DNA of 64,000 bases from Dehalococcoidia bacterium (GCA_020850615.1 JADZEI010000011.1:62001-126000), one strand, 5' to 3'; positions 14,270 through 24,066 are shown, counted from the stretch's first letter. Made by a program: numbers and translations. Notes: generated by a model not told the origin, from the sequence alone.

Positions 14270-17200
14270 CTACGGTAGTGAGAACAGCCGGAGGCGGCCG
14301 CTGCCCCCTTCAACAACCCACAGCTTAGCATCGGGGGCCGTTTGCAGCCCGTAAGGCCGGCTCAGCGGGTCGCTGCCGCCGTCGACGGAGCCCACCAGGA
14401 CGCCGGCGCTGTCGTAGAGGCGCACCTGGTTGCCACCGGGCCAGCCGGCGGCGAGGCGGCCATCGGGAAGGGCCTCGATGTAGGGTTTGTCGGTCGTTTC
14501 CTGGCCGCCCCAGCCCTGCACCGGGAAGCTGCCGCGCCAGGCGCCATCGCTGGCGAGCACGACGACGCGAGCATTGTACATGTCCGCGACGTAGACCGTG
14601 CCATCGCCGGCGATGGTGATGCCGACGGGCTCGTTGAACTGGAGCTCGCCGGCGCCTTCGCTGCCGATGGTGCGGACAACGGTGCCATCGGGGCGGAAGA
14701 CGACGATGCGGTCGTGGCCACCGTCGGTGACCCAGTAGTTGCCCTGCGCGTCGACGGCGACGTCGCGGGGGCCGTAGAGCTCGTCGTCCTTCGGCGGCTG
14801 GCCGGTCTCGGGCACGGGCTTCTTGCCGATGGTGGCGAGCGGCTTCAGGTCCGGGTCGAAGGTGCGCACGCGCCAGCCGAACGTGTCGGCGACGACGACC
14901 GTGCCATTGGGGGCGACGGCGAGGCCCCAGGGCTGCGACTCCTCGGCGGCGGAGCCGGGAACCTCGCGGATGTCGACGCTGGCGAGGTAGTTGCCCTGCC
15001 CGTCGAACTTCTGGAGCCGCCGGGTGCGCGCGTCGATGACGTAGAGGTTGCCGGCGGCGTCAGCTTCGACGTCGATCGGCTCGATGAACTGGCCGTCCTG
15101 GAAGCCGTAGCCGCCGAAGGTGAGGCGGCCCTCGCTATCGGCGCCGGGCTTCGGGGCCTCGGCGGCCTGCGCGCTGAGCTTGCCGGTCACCGGATCGAAG
15201 CTGGCCGGGAAGTAGACGAACGCATCGACGGAGCCGCAGCTGTTGCAGCGCAGCGTGCCGATGGTCTGGTGGATGTTGTCGGGGTCGTGGTCGCGCCAGA
15301 AGGTGTACCAGGTGTCGAGCCATTCGCCGCCGAAGGTGCCCCTGCCGATCTCCTTCCAGGTGCGGAGCTCGAGCGGGCCCATGGCCTGGCCGCCCTCTTC
15401 GAGGGGGCTGCGATAGATGCTTTCGTCGAACCACCAGCGGTGGGGGTAGCGGGTGGGGCTGCCGTAGAGGGCGCCGGGGCCGCCGGCCAGGTCGTCGCTC
15501 ACCTTGCCCGAATTCGACTGGTTCACGAGGAGCACGTCGTACTCGCCGTCCGGGAGGCCGCTCGACATGTCGATGTAGCCGACGCGGCGGTAGTCGCGGA
15601 GGTACCAGGCCCAGGGCCAGGCGAACGAGTCGGCGGAGTCGACCGCGATCGGCAGGTCGAAGCCCTTCCCGGTCGCCTCGGCGAGCGCGTCGATCTCGGA
15701 CTTGATCCGGGGGATGTCGGGCGAGCTCTGGGTGTAGATGAGCATGTCCTTCGGCACGTCGCCGCGGTTGTAGACCACGTCGACCATCGTGCGGACGGAG
15801 AAGAACGCGAGCGCACCGACGGCGGCAACCGTCACGGTGGCGGCGATGGCCTGGCGGCCGTAGGGGCGCATCGCGTAGACGATGACGGCGGCGGCGCCGG
15901 CGACGACGATGGCGCGCCAGAGGTGATAGATCGTCCCGCCGGGGAGGAAGACGGCGACGCCCAGGGCACCCGCGGCCATGAGGGCGACGCTGGCGAGGGG
16001 CATCGCGATGCGGTGGAGCCCAGGCCGGTCGCGCCAGCCATCCCAGGCGCGCTGGATGGTCCAGGCGGCGAGGACGCAGGCGGGCACGGTGAGGTGAACG
16101 TTGAGCCAGGGCATCTTTTCGCCGCCCCAGGAGAGCGCGAAGAACATGCCGACGATCCAGATCCAGAGGAAGCGCGAGAAGGCGGTGCCGCGGACGGTGG
16201 ACCACCAGATGCCGCCGAGGGCGACGACCATGGGCAGGAATTCGTAGGAGGGGAAGAGGACCAGGTAGTAGTGCCACGGCTGGCCGCCGCGCTTCACGTC
16301 GTGCTGTTCGATCCAGTAGTCGAGCGAGCCCCAGGGGCCGCTGATGACGCCGTCGGGGTTCGTCCAGAAGAACGTCATGAGGGTGAGGTAGACGGCGGCG
16401 CCGGCGGCGAAGGCGATCGTCCAGAGGCGGGGCTTCCACTGGAGCCCGGCGAAGGCGGCGACGCTGGTGGTGATGGCGAAGAGGCCGATGAGCGCGAGCG
16501 CGTTCTCGCGGCTGACCTGGTTCTGGAGCCAGCCCTCCCACTTGAGCTGGTCTTCGTCCAGGATGCCGAACTTCTCGAGGAAGTAGGGGCGCAGTGCGGG
16601 CGTGATCAGCGGCAGGGTAAACGTGCCGAGGAGGATGAGGAGGTCACCGGAGCGAGGCAGTTCGCCATCGAGGTCGAACCGGCGGCGGACCGAGCCGAGG
16701 AGCGGCCAGAGGGGCGCGATCACCCAGGCGTAGGGCGCGAGGAAGAACGTCATCGCGGCACGGCGCCAGGGGTCGCCATCGAGGCCGCGGGCCGCGAGCA
16801 TGCGTTTGCCGAGGTCGGCGGCGAGATGGATGTCGAGGTAGACCAGGAAGACTGCGAAGGTGAGGAACGCACCTTCCTTGATCAGGACGGAGCCAACGAA
16901 CCCGGCGGCGAAGAGGTAGAGCCAGCGTTCGCGGCCTTCGTCCATGTAGCGCCAGAGGCTGGCGACCATGAGCAGCGTGAACGCGGCCATGTAGATGTCT
17001 TCGCGGAAGAAGCGGCTGTAGTAGACGAGCGTGGGCGAGAGGGCGATGAACGCGACCGCCGCGAATGTGCCCACCGGGCCGAGCCGCCGCCGCATGAGCA
17101 GCGGCAGCGCACAGATCGCCAGGCCGAACACCGCCGCGGACATCCGGGAGGTGTAGTCGCTGGTGCCGAAGACGAGGAAGAAGAGGCCCTGGACGTGGTA

Positions 17201-17449
17201 GTAAAGCGGGCCGTGGAAGATCGGGCTGTGCTCGTATTCGCCCTGGATGAGCCGCCAGCTCCACTGGGCGTGGATGCTCTCGTCGTGGTGGAGGGCGCGG
17301 GCGCCGAGGTCCCAGAAGCGGAGGGCGAAGGCGGCCGCGAAGATGGCGATGTAGAAGGCCAGCTCCCAGTTGATGGCAAGGCGAACCGCGAGGGCGCGAT
17401 CGAGTGGTGTCGGGCGGGCGTAGTCCGCCGCGCGGGCGTCAGTCGTCAT
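14270..17449 (-). CDS. TIGR03663-like GT-C glycosyltransferase fused to an NHL beta-propeller
   Basis: A 1059-residue protein. Residues 1-530 are a polytopic GT-C (PMT/ArnT-like) transferase with about 12 helices. ALHHDESIHAQWSWRLI holds the conserved acidic DE of the first periplasmic loop, and HGPLYYHVQGLFF follows. Residues about 560-740 form a soluble extracytoplasmic region. Residues about 740-1059 are an NHL-type propeller with repeats such as PIDVEADAAGNLYVIDARTR, GLAVAPNGTVVVAD and VAVDAQGNYWVTDGG. The usual TIGR03663 proteins end after the membrane part, so the propeller is an added, probably outward-facing, module. It lies 11 bases downstream of the next membrane gene in the same operon. 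Confidence 0.75.
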   Translation of the reverse strand: MTTDARAADYARPTPLDRALAVRLAINWELAFYIAIFAAAFALRFWDLGARALHHDESIHAQWSWRLIQGEYEHSPIFHGPLYYHVQGLFFLVFGTSDYTSRMSAAVFGLAICALPLLMRRRLGPVGTFAAVAFIALSPTLVYYSRFFREDIYMAAFTLLMVASLWRYMDEGRERWLYLFAAGFVGSVLIKEGAFLTFAVFLVYLDIHLAADLGKRMLAARGLDGDPWRRAAMTFFLAPYAWVIAPLWPLLGSVRRRFDLDGELPRSGDLLILLGTFTLPLITPALRPYFLEKFGILDEDQLKWEGWLQNQVSRENALALIGLFAITTSVAAFAGLQWKPRLWTIAFAAGAAVYLTLMTFFWTNPDGVISGPWGSLDYWIEQHDVKRGGQPWHYYLVLFPSYEFLPMVVALGGIWWSTVRGTAFSRFLWIWIVGMFFALSWGGEKMPWLNVHLTVPACVLAAWTIQRAWDGWRDRPGLHRIAMPLASVALMAAGALGVAVFLPGGTIYHLWRAIVVAGAAAVIVYAMRPYGRQAIAATVTVAAVGALAFFSVRTMVDVVYNRGDVPKDMLIYTQSSPDIPRIKSEIDALAEATGKGFDLPIAVDSADSFAWPWAWYLRDYRRVGYIDMSSGLPDGEYDVLLVNQSNSGKVSDDLAGGPGALYGSPTRYPHRWWFDESIYRSPLEEGGQAMGPLELRTWKEIGRGTFGGEWLDTWYTFWRDHDPDNIHQTIGTLRCNSCGSVDAFVYFPASFDPVTGKLSAQAAEAPKPGADSEGRLTFGGYGFQDGQFIEPIDVEADAAGNLYVIDARTRRLQKFDGQGNYLASVDIREVPGSAAEESQPWGLAVAPNGTVVVADTFGWRVRTFDPDLKPLATIGKKPVPETGQPPKDDELYGPRDVAVDAQGNYWVTDGGHDRIVVFRPDGTVVRTIGSEGAGELQFNEPVGITIAGDGTVYVADMYNARVVVLASDGAWRGSFPVQGWGGQETTDKPYIEALPDGRLAAGWPGGNQVRLYDSAGVLVGSVDGGSDPLSRPYGLQTAPDAKLWVVEGGSGRLRLFSLP

Positions 17450-17460
17450 GCTCCCTGTCC

Positions 17461-19302
17461 CTACTGGCCTGTCCTACTGTATACGGCGACCGGTTCAGGA
17501 ATGATGTCGAGGGTATTCCGGTCGATCAGCCAGTGGAAGTAGGCGAGAGCCCCGGTTGTCGGCGGTTCGACCCCGCGGCGGAAGGCCCACTGCCCCTGCA
17601 CCGTCCCGAAGCCCTCGGGTGCGGGCTCGTTCGGCGGCCAGATGACGAAGGCGGCGTCCGGCGGGACGCGCGAGGCGACGACGATGTCGCCGGAATCGCG
17701 GAATGGCCAGGTCATGTCCTGTTCGAAGTCAGGGTGGATGACGATGAGGCCGCCGGCTGCCGTTTCGCGCGCGAGATCGCGCAGCTCGCGCGCCTGGGCG
17801 GGGGCGATGGGGGAGGGGAGCGGCTCCTCGCGGCCGCTGGTGACGATGCCGGTCGCGCCGAGCACGAGCATCGCCGCACCGACGATGAACACGGGCGCGG
17901 CGAGGGTTGGGCGGGCTTCGCGGTAGTACCCGGCGAGCGCCAGGGCGGCGAGCATGAGCAGCGACCAGAGGGCGACGTAGAGCTTGTCCTCGGTGCCACC
18001 GACGCGCTCGATGCGGGCCCAGTCGACCACGTAGGCGAGGGCGAGGCCGGCGAAGGCGAACGCGGCGGGGAGGAGGTAGCGCGCCCAGCGCCAGTCGGCG
18101 TGCCACATGGCGGCGAGGAGGTGGGCCGCGGCGGGGCCGATGAGCAGCGCGAGCGGCGTGGAGAGCGCGACCATCGGGACGGCCTGCCCGGTGCCAACGG
18201 CGGCGAGCCACCAGCCGGCCGCGAACGCCGCCCAGGCGATGAGGATCTGGCGGCTGCGGTCGAGCGGCTCGCCGCCGGCGCGCTCGGCGAGCTCCCAGGT
18301 CAGGGCCGCGAGCCCGCCGAGGAGCACGGGGATTCCGTAGACCAGGGCGAGGTCGCCGACGGTAGCGGTGGACCATGGCTCGTCGAAGCCGGCAGCGAAG
18401 AGGTCCAGGGGCGGGACGACCAGGCCATCGAAGCCGAGGCCTATGCGGGCGGAGGCGAAGGCGATGCCCAGGGCGGCACCCACAGCGGCGGCGGCGAGCT
18501 GGCGCGGCTCGGTCGGGGTGCGGTGCCAGAGCGCGACGGCGGCCCAGCCGGCGAGCAGCGGCAGCGCCAGCGGCCCGCCGGTCGCCACCTTGAAGGCGAC
18601 GACGCCGGGCGCCCACCAGGCGGGCCAGCCGCGGAGCAGGAAGACCGCGAGCCAGAGCGTGACCGCGATATCCGCGGCCATGGCGGAGGCGGTGGAGCCG
18701 AGCAGGATGCCCGGCCCATCGAGTGCGAGGACGGCGAGGGCGATGAGGGCGCCGGCGTCGCCGAGGACCGGCCGCAGCCGCCAGAGCGCGGCGGGCACGG
18801 TCGCGGTCAGGAGGAAGGCGAAGGCGCGGGCGGGGAGCTCGGAGTCGTCCGCGCGGAGGAGCAGGGAGGCCACGGTTTGGAACAGCGTCGGGACGTAGCG
18901 CTCGTCGTCGACGCCGATGCTGGCCTGCCAGGCGCCGGAGAGGTGGACCAGCTCGGCGCCGCCGACGGGCGCGCCGAGAACCGGCCCCACGCGAAGGAGG
19001 ATGAATACCAGCCCGGCGAGGAACCACGCCACCATCCCGACGGAGACCACGAACAGGGGCTCGGGCGGGGACGCGGGGGCGGCGGCTGGCGGCGCGTCCT
19101 CGTCGGCGGGCGCGATGGCGTCGACCACGGCGGCGCCGGGGTCGACGGCGAGCTCGGGCTCCGGTTCGGGGCCGGGCAGCGCCGGCTCGGGATCGAGGCC
19201 GGGGTCCGGCTTCGGCTCCGGGCCGGGCTGCGCCGGTTCCGGCTCCAGCTCACCCGGCATGGGCGGCGGCACGAGCTCGTGCTCTTTGCGTGTTTCGCTC
19301 AC
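17461..19302 (-). CDS. Large polytopic membrane protein with Pro/Glu-rich N-terminus
   Basis: A 613-residue protein. Residues 1-80 are a low-complexity Pro-Glu/Pro-Gly cytoplasmic region with repeated PEPEP units. Residues 85-490 contain about 12 hydrophobic helices, and residues 490-613 a soluble domain with a VIHPDFEQDMTWPFRD segment. The architecture resembles GT-C dolichyl-phosphate-mannose-type transferases, and the neighbours are of that class, but I cannot point to a catalytic motif. The start overlaps the DUF2298 stop (ATGA). Confidence 0.6.
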   Translation of the reverse strand: MSETRKEHELVPPPMPGELEPEPAQPGPEPKPDPGLDPEPALPGPEPEPELAVDPGAAVVDAIAPADEDAPPAAAPASPPEPLFVVSVGMVAWFLAGLVFILLRVGPVLGAPVGGAELVHLSGAWQASIGVDDERYVPTLFQTVASLLLRADDSELPARAFAFLLTATVPAALWRLRPVLGDAGALIALAVLALDGPGILLGSTASAMAADIAVTLWLAVFLLRGWPAWWAPGVVAFKVATGGPLALPLLAGWAAVALWHRTPTEPRQLAAAAVGAALGIAFASARIGLGFDGLVVPPLDLFAAGFDEPWSTATVGDLALVYGIPVLLGGLAALTWELAERAGGEPLDRSRQILIAWAAFAAGWWLAAVGTGQAVPMVALSTPLALLIGPAAAHLLAAMWHADWRWARYLLPAAFAFAGLALAYVVDWARIERVGGTEDKLYVALWSLLMLAALALAGYYREARPTLAAPVFIVGAAMLVLGATGIVTSGREEPLPSPIAPAQARELRDLARETAAGGLIVIHPDFEQDMTWPFRDSGDIVVASRVPPDAAFVIWPPNEPAPEGFGTVQGQWAFRRGVEPPTTGALAYFHWLIDRNTLDIIPEPVAVYSRTGQ

Positions 19303-21701
19303 GACGTGGGCACCACCCGGTAGCGGGGCATCTCGTAGACGCGGAGGCCGTTCATATCGAAGGCGATGTCGAGGAACGTCTCGAAGTCGGGGAGCAGGCC
19401 GGGGTAGCGCTGCTGCTCCTGGCGGCCCACGACGACGTAGCGCGCGTCGAAGTCGCGCATCACAGCGAGCACCACGGCAGGGTCTTCGGCCGTGTAGAGC
19501 TGGTCGACCGCGTCCTGGCGGCGGACGAACTCGCGCTGGTTATCCTCGCCGTCGCCGCGCCACTGGATCTCATGGAAGTACCAGCCGATGGGGGTGCTGC
19601 GCCCGGTGCGCGCGGAGATGCGACCGCCCTCGCCGTAGTCCACGCCCGCCTCGACGAGCTCGAGGTCGCCGTTCGTCTTCTTGCTCCAGCGCCGGCCGGT
19701 GGCTTCGATGACCACGTCCGAAGGGTCCGTCTCGGTCCGTATCCATTCGGTGAGAGCGTATTCGGCCGGGTCGAACCGCGCGAGAGCGGAGAGTCCGTCG
19801 ATGCTCGTGTTCTCGTTGGCGAAGCCGTCGGTGCGGCTGGGCAGGGCGGCGATTGGGTAGACCATGCCGAGCGCGACGAGCACCAGCGGGACCGCCGCGA
19901 GCCAGCCGAGCGGTTGGCGGCGGCGGACCGCGCCGCGGAGGGCGACGACGATGGCGACGGCGCCCGCGGCGGCGAGGAGGAGCCACGCCTGGTAGGTGAG
20001 CTTGAACACCGTGTTCAGGCGCGGGGCGATGTCGAAGATGTCGCGGATGTAGAAGAGCTCGGCACCGTAGAGCAGGAGGGCACCGGTCGAGAGCAGGCCG
20101 AGGATGGGGGCGTTGCCCCGCCGGCGGTAAGCGCTCGCCACGAACGCGGCTGCGAGGAGCCAGGCGGTCGCGCCAAACACCGAGAGCGTGACCCAGCCGC
20201 CCAGCGTGCGGGCATCGAGGCCGGCGTCGAGCTCGCCCTGGGTGGCGGCGCGCAGGAACCAGACCGTGAACGGCACGAACGGCACCGCCGCGGTCATGTA
20301 GAGGCTGTCGGCGATGAGCCGGCCGTCGCCGCGGCGGATGCCCCAGGTGAGCGCGACCATAGCGGCGGCGACGAGCGGCCCGAACTGGAGGAGCGCGTGG
20401 GGCGGGCGGGTGCCGGGGCCGGTGTAGGCGTAGATGCCCTCGGCCTGGGAGCTGAAGTCGAGGCCCCAGGGCAGGTAGGCCGCAATGGCGACCACGGCGA
20501 TGGGCGCGAGGTAGCCGGCGGTGGCGATGAGCGCCGGGATCGGCGCGACGCGGCGCAGGTTTCGCACCACCACGGCGATGGCGAGCACAGCGCTGAAGGT
20601 GGCCACGTCCCAGGCGTTTTCGAACGCGAGGGCGCCGAAGATGACCGCGAGCGCGATGCCGGTCCACGGCTGGCGGCGGTGCGTCTCCCAGTCCAGGAGC
20701 GTGCGGCCGCGCCAGGTGGAGGCGGCGATGCCGATGGTCAGCAGGACGAGCGGGATGGACATCACGTGGGGGTGGAGGTCGCCGAGCATGAAGCTGAAGA
20801 AGGGCGTTTCGGTGATGGTGTCGGTGATCAGGCGGGTGTGGTCCCACCACCACCAGTACCGCGAGGGATACCAGGAGCCGCCCACCTGCTCGGGGCGGCA
20901 GTCGTCGACCTGGCCGGGTTCGCAGGTGAGGAGCCAATCGACGCCCATGGCTTCGAACAGGGCCTGGTTCTCGTGGCCGTGGGCCTGGGCGAGTTCGAAC
21001 ACGGCGCCGAGCGAGCCGATGCCGAGGAGCAGGACGAGCGAGAGGCCAGCTGCCGCGAAGGCCCAGTTGCGGGCGCGGCCGCCCATCGCCCAGCGGCCGA
21101 GGGCGAAGGCGAGCGAGGCGATGCCCGCCGCGGCGGCGCCGAAGGTGTAGGCGAGTCCAAGGTTGTAGCCGGTCGCCGGCTCCACGCCGGAGACCTCGCT
21201 CAGCAGGCCAACCTGGAGGTAGCCGAAGTAGTAGTAGCTGGCGCGTTCGCCCGCGAGCCAGGGGTCGCGCGGCGGGTACTCCTCGGAGGTGATGGCCGCG
21301 TTGAGATACATGAAGTCCATCGGCTGCTCGGTGCCGGAGATGTCGGGCACGTAGGAGCGGAAGGCGACGTAGGCGAAGAAGAAGAGCGTGAAGAGCCCCG
21401 CGACGGCGAGGAGGGCCGGCCAGGAGCCGCGCAGCGTCGCGAGGAAGCGGCGGTCGCGGCTGGCGGTGGCGATGCCCGCGACCGCGAGGCCGGCGACGGC
21501 GAGCACGAATCCTCCGCGCCCGGCCGGCAGCACCGACAGGACGCGAAGGATGAAGTAGCCGTACCCGGCGAGGACCAGCCCCAGCGCAAAGCTCATCCCC
21601 GCGCCCCGGTCCGGCAGGCGGCGAAGGAGGACGAAGGCAATGGGGAGCGCCAGCGCGGCAATCAGCAGCGCCGTGGCCCAGAACGCCAGGACCGGTCCCA
21701 T
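19299..21701 (-). CDS. DUF2298 / Chlor_Arch_YYY membrane protein
   Basis: An 800-residue polytopic protein of the DUF2298 family, first noted in Chloroflexus and methanogenic archaea. Characteristic segments are EQPMDFMYLNAAITSEEYPP and RDPWLAGERASYYYFGYLQ near residue 140, the long extracytoplasmic loop with WYPSRYWWWWDHTR, and FMLGDLHPHVMSIPLV near residue 320. The C-terminal 130 residues are soluble. The function is unknown; the family is treated as a GT-C-like glycosyltransferase. It starts three bases after the ftsY stop codon. Confidence 0.85.
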   Translation of the reverse strand: MGPVLAFWATALLIAALALPIAFVLLRRLPDRGAGMSFALGLVLAGYGYFILRVLSVLPAGRGGFVLAVAGLAVAGIATASRDRRFLATLRGSWPALLAVAGLFTLFFFAYVAFRSYVPDISGTEQPMDFMYLNAAITSEEYPPRDPWLAGERASYYYFGYLQVGLLSEVSGVEPATGYNLGLAYTFGAAAAGIASLAFALGRWAMGGRARNWAFAAAGLSLVLLLGIGSLGAVFELAQAHGHENQALFEAMGVDWLLTCEPGQVDDCRPEQVGGSWYPSRYWWWWDHTRLITDTITETPFFSFMLGDLHPHVMSIPLVLLTIGIAASTWRGRTLLDWETHRRQPWTGIALAVIFGALAFENAWDVATFSAVLAIAVVVRNLRRVAPIPALIATAGYLAPIAVVAIAAYLPWGLDFSSQAEGIYAYTGPGTRPPHALLQFGPLVAAAMVALTWGIRRGDGRLIADSLYMTAAVPFVPFTVWFLRAATQGELDAGLDARTLGGWVTLSVFGATAWLLAAAFVASAYRRRGNAPILGLLSTGALLLYGAELFYIRDIFDIAPRLNTVFKLTYQAWLLLAAAGAVAIVVALRGAVRRRQPLGWLAAVPLVLVALGMVYPIAALPSRTDGFANENTSIDGLSALARFDPAEYALTEWIRTETDPSDVVIEATGRRWSKKTNGDLELVEAGVDYGEGGRISARTGRSTPIGWYFHEIQWRGDGEDNQREFVRRQDAVDQLYTAEDPAVVLAVMRDFDARYVVVGRQEQQRYPGLLPDFETFLDIAFDMNGLRVYEMPRYRVVPTS

Positions 21702-21704
21702 GGG

Positions 21705-22838
21705 CTACTCCTGGGCGAGAAGCGAGTCGACAAACTCCCGCGCGTCGAACGGGGCAAGGTCGGTCATGCGTTCGCCCGTACCGATGAACCGGACGGGGAT
21801 GTCGAGCTCGTGTGCGATAGCAAACGCAATCCCGCCCTTGGCGGTTCCATCCAGCTTCGCGAGCACGATACCGGTCACGCCCACAGCCCCGGTAAACGTC
21901 CGCGCCTGCATGAGGCCGTTCTGGCCGGTGGTGGCGTCGAGCACGAGGAGCGTCTCGTGGGGCGCGTCCGGGTGGTTGCGCTGCACGATCCGGTTGATCT
22001 TCTTGAGCTCTTCCATGAGGTTCGACTTCGTGTGCAGGCGCCCGGCGGTGTCGATGATGACCACGTCGGCCTTGCCGTTGTCCGCCGCGGAGATGGTGTC
22101 GAAGACGACCGCGCCGGGGTCGGAGTTGGGCTGGTGGGCGATGACGCGCACGCCGACGCGCTCGCCCCAGACCTTGAGCTGGTCGATCGCCGCAGCGCGG
22201 AAGGTGTCGGCGGCGCCGAGGAGCACGGTGGCGCCGTCGCGCTTGAAGGCGTGGGCCATCTTGGCGATCGACGTGGTCTTGCCGGCGCCGTTCACGCCCA
22301 CGACGAGCAGGATCAGCGTCTCGGGCACGGGCTGGCGCGACCAGGCGGGCGGCTCGCGGCGCGGTTCTTCGAGGATGGCGATAAGCTCGTCGCGGAGGAT
22401 CTCGCGCACGCGGAGGCCCTGCTTCACGCCCTCTTCGCGCACGCGGCTGCGGACCGCGTCGAGGATCGCCCCGGTCGTCTGGATGCCCGTATCGGAGGCG
22501 ACGAGGATCTCTTCGAGCTCCTCCCAGAGATCGTCGTCGAAGTCGGCACGGGTGAACATGCCGGCGATGCGGCCGAAGAGGCCGCGGCGGGTGCGTTCGG
22601 TCGCGCGCGAGGTCTGTTCGTGGACCTCGGCGATCTCCTCGGGGGTCGCGTCCTCGTAGTCGTCGAGCTCGAACTCGGGCTCGGCGGCCAGGGCCTGGCG
22701 CTCGAGCTCGTCCTCGTCGATTTCGAAGTCGGAGGCAGGCGGTTCGTCGCCTTCGTACCCTTCGAATTCTTCCTCGGGGGCGAGCGCAGCCTCGTTGGGC
22801 GCCTGTTCCTCGGTCTGCTTCCTGCGCCAGAACCGCAA
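21705..22838 (-). CDS. ftsY: Signal recognition particle receptor FtsY
   Basis: A 377-residue SRP receptor GTPase that delivers ribosome-nascent chains to SecYEG. Residues 1-80 are an acidic A-domain and residues 85-165 the helical N-domain. The G-domain has VGVNGAGKTTSIAKMA (G1), DTFRAAAIDQL, DTAGRLHTKSNLM (G3) and LAKLDGTAKGG (G4), ending FIGTGERMTDLAPFD. The start is TTG at 22838, chosen because AAGGAGCG sits just upstream and the protein begins RFWRRK as other FtsY proteins do; the open frame upstream is not conserved. It heads the minus-strand run of membrane-protein genes, suggesting co-transcription. Confidence 0.95.
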   Translation of the reverse strand: MRFWRRKQTEEQAPNEAALAPEEEFEGYEGDEPPASDFEIDEDELERQALAAEPEFELDDYEDATPEEIAEVHEQTSRATERTRRGLFGRIAGMFTRADFDDDLWEELEEILVASDTGIQTTGAILDAVRSRVREEGVKQGLRVREILRDELIAILEEPRREPPAWSRQPVPETLILLVVGVNGAGKTTSIAKMAHAFKRDGATVLLGAADTFRAAAIDQLKVWGERVGVRVIAHQPNSDPGAVVFDTISAADNGKADVVIIDTAGRLHTKSNLMEELKKINRIVQRNHPDAPHETLLVLDATTGQNGLMQARTFTGAVGVTGIVLAKLDGTAKGGIAFAIAHELDIPVRFIGTGERMTDLAPFDAREFVDSLLAQE

Positions 22839-23112
22839 TTCGGCGCTCCTTCGTCGTAAGTTGCATCCGATGGTACGGGGCCGGGCGCGAAGGCACACGC
22901 GGGCCGGAATCGCCGATTGACGATTGTCGAATGGTCGCCGGGTGACACTGGTGTGTGGCATGGAAGGATGTGGAGCGGGGCAGGCTGTCGCGCCGCGACC
23001 GGGCGTATGGTGAATCCGGGGCCCTTCGCCCGTTCCGGGCGGACGGCTGCCGCCCGAGAGTGGCCTGCCGGGAGCGCGGCACCTGCCGGGCCAGGCGACG
23101 GAGGAGGACACC

Positions 23113-23775
23113 TTGAGCGACCGGGAGAATCCCTTCGACCTGGGTGACGAGGCTGCCGCGGAGTATGACGCGTGGTATGACACGCCCGAGGGCCGCGCGG
23201 TCCTGCAGCAGGAGGCGCGGTGCGTCGGCGAGTTACTCGCCGGCGCGCCGAGGCCATGGCTGGAGGTTGGCACCGGCACCGGCCGCTTCGGCGGCGAGCT
23301 CGGCGCGGACGCCTGTCTCGACCCATCGCGCGGGATGTTGCGACTCGCTTCGCGGCGGCTGCCGGCGGCCGTGCTTGGCACCGCGGAGGCCCTGCCGTTC
23401 CGGGATGGGAGCGTGGGCGGGGTGTTCTGCGTGGCCGCGCTGGAGTTCCTCCCCGCGCCAGGAGCAGCGTTCGCGGAGGTTGCGCGCGTTTTGCGACCGG
23501 GAGGACGCGCGGTCTTCGGGTTCTTCGCACGCGAGGGCCTGTGGGCGCGGATGTACCGCGAACTGGGCCAGGACCCGGCTTCGGTGTTCCACCGGGCGCG
23601 GTTCTACTCGCTCGGGGCCGTCCAGGCGCTGGGCGAAGGTGCCGGGCTGGCGGCCGCGGGTGTACGCGCGACGTTGTTCGAACCGCCGGGAACGCCGCCA
23701 TCCACGCGGGTCGAAGACGAGGCGGCAGCGGGCGCGGGATTCGCTGCAATCGCGCTGCAGAAGCCGCCACCGTAA
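23113..23775 (+). CDS. Class I SAM-dependent methyltransferase
   Basis: A 220-residue Rossmann-fold methyltransferase of the UbiE/Methyltransf_11 type. WLEVGTGTGRFGGEL near residue 50 is motif I, AEALPFRDGSVGGVFCVAALEFL near residue 95 covers motifs II/III, and LRPGGRAVFGFF follows. The substrate is unknown. The TTG start is supported by GGAGGAGGA seven bases upstream. It diverges from ftsY across 274 bases (22839-23112), which hold no convincing gene. It is followed 15 bases later by the YkoF-like gene, with which it probably forms an operon. Confidence 0.85.
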   Translation: MSDRENPFDLGDEAAAEYDAWYDTPEGRAVLQQEARCVGELLAGAPRPWLEVGTGTGRFGGELGADACLDPSRGMLRLASRRLPAAVLGTAEALPFRDGSVGGVFCVAALEFLPAPGAAFAEVARVLRPGGRAVFGFFAREGLWARMYRELGQDPASVFHRARFYSLGAVQALGEGAGLAAAGVRATLFEPPGTPPSTRVEDEAAAGAGFAAIALQKPPP

Positions 23776-23790
23776 CGAAGGAGGATTGCC

Positions 23791-24066
23791 ATGCCCGAGC
23801 TGTCAGCCCAGGTCAGCCTGTATCCGCTGGGGCAGGACGACCTGTCGCCCGCCATCGATGACGTGCTGCGCGTGTTCGAGGTCCACGGACTCCGCGCCGA
23901 GACGGGGCCGATGAGCACCGTGGTCTACGGTGACGACCAGGCGCTGTTCGGCGCCCTCCACGAGGCGGCGAAGGTGGCCGCCGGCGCGAGCAAGATGGTG
24001 ATGGTCATCACGGTCTCGAACGCCTGCTCCGTGGACGTCCCCGAGCCTTCGGCGGAGGGCCAGTAG
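23791..24066 (+). CDS. YkoF/MTH1187-type thiamine-binding protein
   Basis: A 91-residue protein with the ferredoxin-like fold of the thiamine/HMP-binding YkoF-MTH1187 family. It begins SAQVSLYPLGQDDLSPAID, followed by EVHGLRAETGPMSTVVYGD, the ligand-binding beta-turn. Related proteins bind thiamine or hydroxymethylpyrimidine and are often near transporters; none is visible here. AAGGAGG lies upstream of the ATG. Confidence 0.8.
   Translation: MPELSAQVSLYPLGQDDLSPAIDDVLRVFEVHGLRAETGPMSTVVYGDDQALFGALHEAAKVAAGASKMVMVITVSNACSVDVPEPSAEGQ

Noticed and set aside
19570-23082. A long Arg/Pro-rich frame overlapping DUF2298 and ftsY
   Set aside because: It runs in another frame of the same strand through two well-supported genes.
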